Shown here: positions 14,073-24,000 of the stretch, in pieces | Numbering within the stretch: the stretch's first letter is position 1 | Layout: each line of letters opens with the position of its first letter | From: Amborella trichopoda | Taxonomy: Eukaryota > Streptophyta > Magnoliopsida > Amborellales > Amborellaceae | Direction of reading: 5' to 3' | DNA: 64,000 nucleotides | Assembly (NCBI RefSeq): GCF_000471905.2 | Contig: NW_006497557.1 | Location: 1,054,416 to 1,118,415 of the forward strand | Notes under the pieces: generated by a model | Told to the model about the DNA's origin: nothing | What the model saw: the letters and a program-made list of their open reading frames with translations, nothing else | Database searches by the model: none | Made by a program: the position numbers and the translations under genes

Positions 14073-14900
14073 TGTTAGGATATAGATATCTCAGGTTCAT
14101 ATTGATATACATCATTATGAATGTATATGGATATCTCAGGTTCATATTGATATACATCATTTTGAATGTATATGTACATATCTCTTGATAAGGTTAGGTA
14201 TCTAGAAGATATACATCATTAAGGTTAGGTATCTAGAAGATATACATCATTATGAATGTATATGTATATATCTCTTGATAAGGTTAGGTATCTAGAAGGT
14301 AGAGACCAAGTAGTTACTCGGTCATCAAGTTATCATACCATATTTATCTCATGTAATTGTATGTCTTATATATATATATAGGAACTTATTGATGTAAATA
14401 TTCATCCAAAATAATGAAGATATAGCCGATTGGGATTTGGATATGTTATTTATCTCATGTATTGTATAATCCTCCTCTGTATATAGAGGAACTTATTGAT
14501 GTAAACATTCATTCAAAATAACATAACGCTTCGACCTGATGTCGTGTTCTTCTTTTTTTTTTCTTTCTTCTTTTTTTTTTTCTCTCTTTTCAATATTTTT
14601 GTGCTCCTACAAATTCTAACTCTTTTTTTCTTTTCTCTTCATTTAATCTCTCCATTTAATATTTGTGTGCTCCTACAAATTCTAACTCTTTTTTTCTTTT
14701 CTCTTCATTTAAGGCTTCGGCCTGAACCACGTATATGTTGTGTTCTTTTCTTTTCTCTCAATTCAATATTTGTGTGCTCCCACAAATTCTAACTCTTATT
14801 TTTTTTTCTCTTCATTCAATATTTGTGTACTCCCACAAATTCTAACACTTCTTTTTTTTTCTCTTCATTCAATATTTGTGAGCTCCCACAAATTCTAACA
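14073..14900 (+). repeat. 5' LTR of the 14073-17170 element
   Basis: This LTR is 828 bp, longer than its partner because of internal tandem duplications. TCAGGTTCATATTGATATAC occurs twice near 14090-14150. TAAGGTTAGGTATCTAGAAG occurs three times at 14190-14300. The CT-rich AATATTTGTG..CTCC(C/T)ACAAATTCTAA unit occurs four to five times at 14590-14900. Confidence 0.8.
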
Positions 14901-15012
14901 TAGCATTAGAGCAAGGTTGATATCCTCTTCAGATCCAAACCTTCTTAACGCTGGTGTTGATATCTTCTTCAGATCCAACTAGGGCTGGTGTTGATATCTT
15001 CTTTAGATCCAA

Positions 15013-15470
15013 CTAGGGCCGGATGTCCAGTAAATTGGGTATGCTTAGCAAGAGTGCTATTTCCCATGGGTCCATTGCTGTGGTCACCGAACTTTTTTGA
15101 GGCTGTGGAGACCCACCCATCTGTTTAGTGTTGGTTAGATGTACATATATGCATTCCAAGAAGTGGCACGTAATTTCATTGAAGTCCGTAATAGGTCTAA
15201 CTGAGAAAGCTGGAGCATGCTTTTTACCCTGAAAACTTTTCAAGTGACCAATGACACAAACATATATTTCATTCTTTACTATGGGCATCTCATTACTGTA
15301 TGTAGCATCATTGACCCATCTATGTACATCGATTCTTCTAGTACCATCATCGAGGATGAATTGCACATTCGTGAACATTTCCACTTTATGAGCCCCATTC
15401 CAACCAACTTAACATTGTTTGATTTCAGAGCTTCAACACGCAATGCTAGAATTATCATATGATGATACTT
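15013..15470 (-). pseudogene. Captured fragment of replication protein A 32-kDa subunit (RPA2) gene
   Basis: The 123-residue minus-strand frame (15013-15384) has the OB-fold core of eukaryotic RPA32: VQFILDDGTRRIDVHRWVND, then IGHLKSFQGKKHAPAFSVRP, then ITDFNEITCHFLECIYVHL. In intact proteins this domain binds ssDNA inside the RPA heterotrimer. Similarity continues upstream to about 15470 (NNVKLVGM) after one frameshift near 15405. No intron interrupts the segment, which suggests an RNA-derived copy. DNA-binding residues were not checked. It lies antisense inside the LTR retrotransposon at 14073-17170 and is partial: the N-terminal phospho-region and C-terminal winged helix are absent. The last residues (about 15013-15060) are element sequence. 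No start codon of a full gene remains, so I treat it as a captured, broken fragment. Confidence 0.8.
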
Positions 15471-15954
15471 GGCTTATCTGCTTCACCGTCATGGGTATCA
15501 AGGTACTATTACCACGATTCCTGCATGAAGAGGGAGAAGGTTAAGAGGATTGAGTAGAATCCTTGAGCAAAATTTATTGCGTTCACGGGTTTGGTGCTAT
15601 TCTAAAATCTCTTCGTTTTGGGGTTGTTTCCAAAAAAAAAATTGAAGAAGTAGAGAAGATAAAAAATGGGTCTTATTTTTTTTAAGATGTGCTAAAAGCT
15701 TAATTTTATTGGCATTTTTTTTTTATATGATGGTACTAGAAAAGAAAAAAAAATTGTATTTTGAAAGTGGGATGTTGCTTCGCATCCAGACCCAACTTGA
15801 GGGGGAGAGTAGAGAATAGGAGATATGGAGATGAAATGAGATGAGCAGAGATGAATTCAACATCTTTAATGTAACCGCGATCTGGACAAGAAAATCCAGA
15901 TTTTGGCTCAGTCCAACTACTTTGTAAAGGAAAGTTATGGTCATATTGATTCAA

Positions 15955-16149
15955 GAGTTCCGTCTCCAGATGATGAGATGAAGATCATCAAATGAGTTCT
16001 GTTTCTAGATGAGGAGATTTAGATGATCGAATGAGTTCCGTTTCCAGATGAGGAGATTTAGATGATCGAATGAGTTCCGTTTCCAGATGAAGAGATTTAA
16101 ATGATCGAATGAGTTCCGTTTCCAGATGAGGAGATGAACATGATCGAAT
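15955..16149. repeat. 39-bp minisatellite, 5 units
   Basis: Five tandem units start at 15955, 15994, 16033, 16072 and 16111, each beginning GAGTTCCGT or GAGTTCTGT and containing AGATGAGGAGATTTAGATGA. The unit is divisible by three, so the minus strand reads as an SPHLETELIRS peptide repeat; this is not evidence of coding. It lies inside the 14073-17170 element. Confidence 0.95.
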
Positions 16150-16234
16150 TTCTCGATCATGGTTGATGATCAAGTTTTCACTTGATCCTGTTTGATAATG
16201 GAGTCTTCCGTTACTCCATCTTGTGTGCCTCTAG

Positions 16235-16740
16235 AAAGAAAAGAAACCTTTGAGAGAGAAGATCTTCATAGAGGAAAACTAATGATCATTTTCTTTTAGA
16301 GAGAGAAAGCCTTTAGATCTTCAAAGAAAAAGACTTTAGGGAGAGAATAGAAGCCTCTAAGAGAGAAGATCTTCAAAGAAGAAGACCCTAGGGAGAGAAT
16401 AGAAACCTCTAAGAGAGAGATCTTCAAAGAAGAAGACCCTAGGGAGAGAATAGAAACCTCTAAGAGAGAAGATCTTCAAAGAAGAAGACCCTAAAGAGAT
16501 AAAGTCTCTAGAAGAAAGTAAAGAGCAACCTCTAAGAGAGAAGATCTTCAAAGAAGAAGACCCTAGAGAGATAAAGTCTCTAGAAGAAAGTAGAGAAGAT
16601 CTTTAAAGAAGAAGACCCTAAAGAGATAAAGTCTCTAGAAGAAAGTAGAGAGCCCAATCAAGGTTCTTTTTTGGAAGACCCAATACCTTAAAGAGATAAA
16701 GTCTTTATAAGAAAGTAGAGAGTCCAAAAAAGGTTGTTTA
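16235..16740. repeat. ~52-bp GA-rich minisatellite
   Basis: The recurrent blocks are GAGAGAAGATCTTCAAAGAA, AGAAGACCCTAGGGAGAGAA and AGATAAAGTCTCTAGAAGAA. Units vary in length and there are about seven of them. The purine-rich strand immediately precedes the 3' LTR and probably contains the polypurine tract. Confidence 0.9.
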
Positions 16741-16852
16741 TTGAAAGACCATGGTAACATGTAAAATTTATCATGGATTTAATCACTAGTTTTTTTTGGT
16801 AACTTAGTATTATTCAAACTCTAGATGCTTTGTGTCAAAACATCTTGAGTTT

Positions 16853-17170
16853 GAGATAGACATCTCTTGATAAGGTTAGGTATCTAAAAAGTAGAGACCA
16901 AGTTACTTGGTCATCAAGTTATCATACCATATTTATCTCATGTAATTATGTGATTGTTCTCATATTTATCTCATGTAATTGTGTGATTGTCCTCTATGTA
17001 TAGATGAACTTATTGATGTAAACATTCATCCAAAATAATGAAGATGCAGCCGACCTAAACCACGTAAATATTGTGTTTTTTTCTTTTCTCTCTATTCAAT
17101 ATTTGTGTACTCCCACAAATTTTAACTTTTCTCTCTATTCAATATTTGTGTACTCTCACAAATTCTAATA
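16853..17170 (+). repeat. 3' LTR of the 14073-17170 element
   Basis: This 3' copy lacks most of the tandem expansions of the 5' LTR. Shared blocks include CTCTTGATAAGGTTAGGTAT and the repeated TTTGTGTACTC..CACAAATT ending. The terminal CA has become TA. The exact start is uncertain by a few bases. Confidence 0.7.
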
Positions 17171-17175
17171 CTCTA

Positions 17176-18249
17176 GAAAAGGCCCATGGGTGAGCAATTG
17201 GGGTGTATGACCCACTCATGGAGATGGATGGACCACCACATTAGAGGGCCTTTAAATTGAAATACAAATTTGAAATTGTATTTCAATTTTAAATACAATT
17301 TGTAATTATAAATTTGTAATTTGTAATTTGTAATTACAAATTTGAAATACAAATTTAAAATAAAAGCTTAGAAGACCCTGCCTTCTAAAAAAAAATTCAC
17401 ATTTGAAACAAATGAAAAAAAAAGATTAAATGGCTAGCTGAACTTCTATGATAGAACCGGATCGGTAAGTTTTAAAACACCGTAACAAACAATTGATCTC
17501 CACAACAATGTTTGACCATAACAAACAATTGATCTCCACAACTCATCGTTTCTTCGTCAATATCACAAAGAAATTCGTTTGATATGGCTACAACTTTATC
17601 AAAATAAAGTAAAGCCTCACCTCCAAACTCATCGAAAATTATAATTCTGGCGTAAAAAAAAGCTAAAAACCTTTAAATCGACCATCTCAGTTTGACCATT
17701 ATAGGTATGAAAAAAACTTAGGATTCCATCCCTAAAAATAATGTATATCTAGATAAAACTATCTAGACAGTCCATTTCGCTTTAAAAATACGCGTTAGCG
17801 AATATGCAAGATCTAAATCTTTTTTAAACTTCAAATTTCATAATCAATGTTGAAAATTGATTTTAAAGCCATCATGAGTATTTCTGATGCTCAAAGTGCT
17901 TTGAGACGAGTATTTGACGTGAGGCTTTCTTTTTCTTTCATAAAGCCTAGGCATTATAGAAACTGTATTCATATTACAAAATATATTATCATCAGATAAT
18001 TTAAGAAAAGTATGTAATATATTGCTAAGGGTGAATGATGTGATATTAGATTATTTTCAACACAAGGATGTGAAATTACAAGTGAAATTAGATTGCTGGG
18101 GGGGAAGGGGGGGGGGGGGTGTTTCATGATTGATTAGGCATAAACTCAATAAATTTTTTTAAATTATGCGGCACATCCAAGTTGTTGAATTTGACATTCA
18201 ATCACTATTAATCTTTTTATTGGTCTTATTTTAAAGTCTGTTCCAGTAC
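17176..18249. other. Intergenic DNA with short repeats and a poly-G tract
   Basis: AATTTGTAATTACAAATT-type palindromes lie near 17280-17350. A 24-bp duplication, TAACAAACAATTGATCTCCA, occurs at 17483 and 17519. The segment 17600-17970 shares AAGTAAAGCCTCACCT and related blocks with 27940-28160. A G7-AA-G13 run lies at 18098-18119. No coding sequence was recognised. Confidence 0.5.
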
Positions 18250-18254
18250 CGGGA

Positions 18255-20066
18255 TGTAACAATCCTAAAATTTCAAAAAAAAAAAAAAAAAAGGAGAAAA
18301 TATGCTTTTAAATAGGTGATGTTCTGTTCGAATATGATGGTCCTTGAGGACCATCACTATTTTCAAAAGATTTGCCTTTGCCTTTACTTTTTTTCTTTTG
18401 CCTGCTTTTGCCTCCTGCTGCTTGCAGCTGGCAACGTCCTTTAGCGGACGTGGTTTTCGTACGATAAAAGTCTGCTTTTAACGCGACACCTCAGGTATGA
18501 GGTAGAGCGTAATAAAACAATATAATAATACGTTATAAGAATTTAAATAGGGGATGTGAGCACTCCCACCTTAAAACAAAACTTTGAGATCTCTCTCTGG
18601 TCGAAACACAGTGAACTTCTCTCTCGAACCGAATTCTTTTATCGGAAGCTCCCTCTCAAATAATTGTGGGTAAGTGATATCGTCTTTCTGAAAAATAGTC
18701 TATTTTTAATAAATAGTGATATTTCCGTCTAGGATCTTTATTTTATCAGTTTTGTGTGTAAGTGACCTCATTGTCTGGAAAAATAATCTATTTTTTTAAA
18801 AAATAAAATGAAATAATTATTTTTGCTTATTATCATGAATTTTAGGCGCGATAAATTTTATGCGCACGTGACCTCATTATCTTGAAAAATAATCTTTTTA
18901 ATAAAAATTGTGATATTTTACCTATGTTAGAAATTTTGAATGATGTAAATTAGAAAAATAAATTTATTTATTTTTCTTGTCTATTGTTAGAAATAAATGT
19001 GATATTTCTGCTTTTAGTAAAATTGTGATATTTCTTTCTACTGTTTTGAATATTTAGACATTGTAAAATTCATGTGCAAATGACTGCCTTATTATTTAAA
19101 AATTGACATTTTTGCAATTGATTATAGTATTGTTGTGAAATGTTTATTTGTGAATTGATATTCCATAAATTGTGATAATTCCGTATTCTTGAGTTTTTAT
19201 AAGAGTTTTTTTTTTCTATACATATTAAATTGGCAATTATGCTAGAATGCCTTTACAAACTGCTACCTTTCTAAATTTGAGCCCAAAATATTTGATTGGT
19301 TATTTTTGAAATATTATAGGGAGTGACTGTTATTAATGGTTTAAGTGAAATTCATATTAATGGNNNNNNNNNNNNNNNNNNNNNNNNNNNNNNNNNNNNN
19401 NNNNNNNNNNNNNNNNNNNNNNNNNNNNNNNNNNNNNNNNNNNNNNNNNNNNNNNNNNNNNNNNNNNNNNNNNNNNNNNNNNNNNNNNNNNNNNNNNNNN
19501 NNNNNNNNNNNNNNNNNNNNNNNNNNNNNNNNNNNNNNNNNNNNNNNNNNNNNNNNNNNNNNNNNNNNNNNNNNNNNNNNNNNNNNNNNNNNNNNNNNNN
19601 NNNNNNNNNNNNNNNNNNNNNNNNNNNNNNNNNNNNNNNNNNNNNNNNNNNNNNNNNNNNNNNNNNNNNNNNNNNNNNNNNNNNNNNNNNNNNNNNNNNN
19701 NNNNNNNNNNNNNNNNNNNNNNNNNNNNNNNNNNNNNNNNNNNNNNNNNNNNNNNNNNNNNNNNNNNNNNNNNNNNNNNNNNNNNNNNNNNNNNNNNNNN
19801 NNNNNNNNNNNNNNNNNNNNNNNNNNNNNNNNNNNNNNNNNNNNNNNNNNNNNNNNNNNNNNNNNNNNNNNNNNNNNNNNNNNNNNNNACGGATTCATTT
19901 TGAGTGCTAGTCAAGATCAACCTTGGAAGATACTGATGTTGTGCTAGCTTTCTTTATTTACTATGTAAGACCTCGCCACTGTAAATTTGTCCTATCAATA
20001 GATGTATGTATGTTTTGTCCGTCACGTCTCAGGAATAATAGTATTGTAAATTCTTGGGGTGTGACA
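18255..20066 (+). mobile_element. Solo LTR, Ty3/gypsy-like, with internal gap
   Basis: The LTR starts TGTAACAATCCTAAAATTTC and ends TTGGGGTGTGACA, a common end pattern of plant Ty3/gypsy LTRs. A perfect 5-bp target-site duplication, CGGGA, lies at 18250-18254 and 20067-20071. The assembly gap 19364-19888 falls inside. With one LTR start and one LTR end it reads as a solo LTR of about 1.8 kb, but a longer element collapsed into the gap cannot be excluded. Confidence 0.75.
19364..19888. other. Assembly gap (525 N)
   Basis: A run of N lies within the solo LTR. ORFs drawn across it are meaningless. Confidence 1.
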
Positions 20067-20289
20067 CGGGATTAGACTATCCTAGGGATAGGCTTGTACC
20101 GGAATTGGCTTATCTTGGAATTGGTCTCGGATATAGTTGTTTGCAGTTTGGATAACACCTGATAAGAAACATGAATATTCAAACTGTCTGTGGTGGGATA
20201 GAGTTGTCCATTGTTTGGATTGTCTGGAATAAATGAATCCATAGAAATTTAATTGCAGTTTTTGTATAATTATTCTACAATTAATACTA

Positions 20290-20412
20290 TATAATCCCAT
20301 TCATTGATGGGGATGTTAATACTTTATTGGACATGGTTTCTATGCGGTCTGTATAATCCCATTCATTGATGGGGCTGTTATTACTTTGTTGGACATAGTT
20401 TCTATGCGGCGA
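20290..20412. repeat. 62-bp tandem duplication
   Basis: TATAATCCCATTCATTGATG begins at 20290 and again at 20352. Each unit ends TTTCTATGCGG. The copies differ at a few positions. Confidence 0.9.
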
Positions 20413-20987
20413 GCCTGCATATTGTAAAAATGCGGGCTCGTCAAATAATATATTTTTAAACTATAATTTGATCCTTATTTTAAGTGGATAGATAATTCTT
20501 AAAAAAATTTGAAAACTAGGAATAATAATTATATTTAAAAAAAATTTGGACTGTTAGTTACACTTATTTTTAAAAAGACCACCTATTTGCATTCATCTTT
20601 AAGATGGATGATTTATACCTTTGGACTGTATACGATAGCAATGCGGTCCAGCCCGTATGAAACAAATTTCTCACTTTGTTTACATACAATGATGTTGCAA
20701 TTTGCAAACAAAGATGTATATAGGATAAGAGTAATTATCTTATAGGACCTTCCGCTGTCTAAAATTTCAAAGGATTACTATTACACTAGCATAAATCTCT
20801 AAAAAAATTTATCACGTGGATGAAAGTCTTATTTTTCTAAAGATTTGTACCAATTTTAGTGGTGCTCGTCCAAAGTCCTATACAAAAGGGTGGGAGAGTG
20901 TCTATAGGATCATTTCTCGAGGATAATTCAAGACGCATTTTAGAGTTTCCCTCCTTCAAAATTTTCAAACTGGATTTATTTGGCGCC

Positions 20988-21011
20988 ATGGCGGGCGGGA
21001 TTTTTTACTAA
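20988..21011 (+). promoter_or_regulatory. Upstream ORF (7 codons) before the host gene start
   Basis: An ATG in strong context (GCGCCATGGCG) opens a seven-codon frame ending TAA, 40 nt before the predicted main ATG at 21052. The main ATG has weaker context (GTGAGATGAGG). If transcription starts upstream of 20988, this uORF would lower translation of the main frame. The transcription start is unknown. Confidence 0.45.
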
Positions 21012-21051
21012 ACTGGAAGTCCAAGACTCTCTCTCTGTGAAAATTAGTGAG

Positions 21052-24000
21052 ATGAGGTCGAAAAGGAAACAGCTCACTATTCGTCAGTTCGGTCAACGAT
21101 CTCTTACTTCTCTGTTCCCCTCCATTGAACCCAGGTACCCACTCAAAGCCCTAATTTCATGATTCCATCTACCATTCCTTTCCTAATCTTCTTAGTATGG
21201 GGTTTCTATCCCTCCAGGGTTCCTTTTGTTCAAATTCCCCTGCATCTGCTTGTTTCAGGTGTTAAAGCATAAACTAGATATGGATTTTCTATCTGTGGTG
21301 AATGCTTCTTTTTTGTGATCTTGTTTGAATTGATCACATTTTTCTCTGTGTACTAGCTCAAAAGTTTCAAAAGTGAATCCAGAAAGTTCTGGTTCATTAA
21401 TATCGCTTTCTGATTTCCTTGATCGAAAATTGGACAGAAGCAGCACAGATAGTGGAGATAAGGTGGGTTTGATTTCTGATTTATTTTCAATGTATTTTTT
21501 TTTTATTATTATTTAGAGAAGAATAAGGAACTGAAATTTGAGCCCACTTTTTATCTTCTTTTGCGGATCTTTTTGCAGGGAATTTCTAGTGTTTTGTCTC
21601 CAATAGGTGGGGAGAGGACTGAGCTTGATCATGAAGGAGAAGTAATGAGGCCTGGACTATCACCGAAGAATGGTTTTCTTGATGAAGCTGTGTTTCGGTT
21701 GTTCAAGACTAAGGAGGAGGCACCCGTAGGTACATGAGAAAAATCTAGTTTTTCCTTTTCAAATTGAGCAAAATTTTTAAGTTTTTATTTGGGCAAATAG
21801 ATTTGTGGATAGCTCTCTCTTCTCTCTCTTTTTTTTACCATTTTTTTTAATAATTGGGTACCACTAGATATTAATGCCTGGTTGGAAGCTGTATTTACAA
21901 AAGCAGCTACAGAAACATTAGGTATGCACAAGGTGAGCTTTGCAGCTGAGTGAAGCATATTTTTAATTTTATTTCTCTGCGGTGAAGTACTCAAGTGGAA
22001 TTGATCTCGTGAATGAGAAATTTAAAATGTGTTAGCAATGAAATGAATACAGAGGATGGGAATTTATGGGAACAAGAGAGTTAATTGATTGTGAACTTTC
22101 AAAGAAGAAGGTGTTGAAGTCTTTATGGATGAGCAGATGAATCATGTAAAGGAACATTGCTGTTTTTGATATTGACATAACGATTGTTATTTCTATTGCA
22201 TTTCAAGTGGAGCATACCAGACAAACACATCTAGTTGAACAAATGTTCTTACCAAAAAATCTATTAAAGGCAGAAGCCACCCTCAGCTGGCCAGCGTCTG
22301 GCATATGATGTGGTGGGATATATTATAGCATATGCATCTTGAGCATGATTACGTTCTTTAAGTCATATAAAATCTAACCTAGACCAATTTTTGAATGTCG
22401 AGTAGGAGGCATCTACTTGCAACTGAACTGAATGAAGATCCATGATCTTTACACCTGGGATGCATCAGTAATATCTCCGCATCATGGGTGTAGCAACTGC
22501 CTTGTCAAAGTTTGAGGACAGTACATGTAACCCATGTAGAAAACATTGTCCGAGTCATTTTCAATTGAAATTTCCAAGAATTGTCGTATTCTGATTTACT
22601 GATTTCAAGAGACCAATCTTGGAAAATATATTGATCCACCCTATTGAATTAATTCCATAGTGTTCAGGGATGAGTGTAATGGTAAACCGACGGGTGCTTT
22701 GCATTGTAATTGATGAACTTGTCTTTCATTTCGAGTCTTCGCATAGATATTTCAAAAACAGTTCTACCTATTTGAAGAAGCATTGAAATAAGTCTTTGAA
22801 CTTTATATGTCTGCCTTAAGAGATTCATGTATCGAAGCTATAACTTATCTAGGCATTTCTTGTGTGATCAACATCTGTAAATTTCTGTGCACTTCTGTTT
22901 GACTGCATGTTCTACAACTAGTTGTAGATTTTATTTTATCTTATTTCAATGTTAAAAGAAAACGAAAACATCAACTCCAATAAGCTGATGTAACCTTCAA
23001 ACTCTGGTTTCATGATTATGTTGGTAGTGATCAGTTTAGGATTTATATTGCAGAGATCTGCAATTTTGAAAAATGTTTGTTTCATAATAAAAAAAGGTGA
23101 AAAAATATGAATTTTTTGTAAGCTTAATTTTGTAATCTTAGCATAAATGTTTAATGTAATTGAGCTAAGATGGGAGGAAGTTAGGAACAATGTTTGTACT
23201 TCTTAAGGATTCCATGGCTCAGTGTGCTTATGCATGAACACTACCATGATGGATGGCCTTTGGGAATGCTCTTGTACTGCTACCAAGAAGAAAACAAAAT
23301 TATCATAAGGACAAGTGTTTTAAAACTCTTGGACTTCTGGATTTAAGGATTGAGCATGAGAGTTTACTTATGTCCTTATAAGCAAAGATGGACATGAATC
23401 TATATATTTTCTGTTTGTTGAAACAACTGACAATCCTATTATATATACCATAGTATGTACTTATAAGGATAGACAACAACAACTTATTTGGGGTAAGGCA
23501 AATATTGATAAACGTGAGTGGATTATGGATTGATGCCAGGGGAATTATGGGGCTGTATGGAAGAAAAAAACTAAACCAGAAAAGGTACTGTAAAACATGA
23601 AGTACATGCTTGCACAAAGGGTTTTAAAGTAGGATTTTTAATAGAACTGGATCTCCAAATTTACATGGAAGTTCTTTGCAGTAATATCCCAATTGGAGGG
23701 TACAAAAAATAGCTGGTTCTACACAATATTCATATTTGGTTGGAAAGCATGAAAATTCAGAGCAGATGGAGGATCAATGTTTTTATGCTAGCTTAGCAGA
23801 TTTAGCACCTGAAACAGTGTTTCTCATTTACTTAAGCTGAGTCTCAATCAGATGTCTAGTAATATTTATAGAAACATTGAGAAATATTTGAAAAAACTCA
23901 TGAAATTTGGGAATTAGGGGGAGGAAGCCATTGTCTTCACCTAGAAAACCATTGGATCTTAAATTTCAGGCAAAACCAATATATTTCTTTTTTTCTCTAA

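Larger units (their letters stand above)
14073..17170 (+). mobile_element. Non-autonomous LTR retrotransposon with captured host sequence
   Basis: The element starts TGTTAGGATATAG and ends CACAAATTCTAATA. A perfect 5-bp target-site duplication, CTCTA, lies at 14068-14072 and 17171-17175. The 5' LTR is 14073-14900 and the shorter 3' LTR is about 16853-17170. They share GATAAGGTTAGGTATCT, TCATCAAGTTATCATACCAT and the TTTGTG..CTCCCACAAATTCTAA end. Downstream of the 5' LTR, TAGCATTAGAGC resembles a primer-binding site for initiator tRNA-Met (TGGTATCAGAGC). No gag or pol is present. The interior holds an antisense RPA32 fragment and two minisatellites. Confidence 0.85.

Noticed and set aside
15988..16173. 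ORF with SPHLETELIRSSK repeats as a repeat protein
   Set aside because: The unit length (39 bp) is divisible by three by chance; it lies in the non-coding interior of a retrotransposon.
19323..19947. Long ORFs over runs of X
   Set aside because: They span the assembly gap; likewise 54580-54855.
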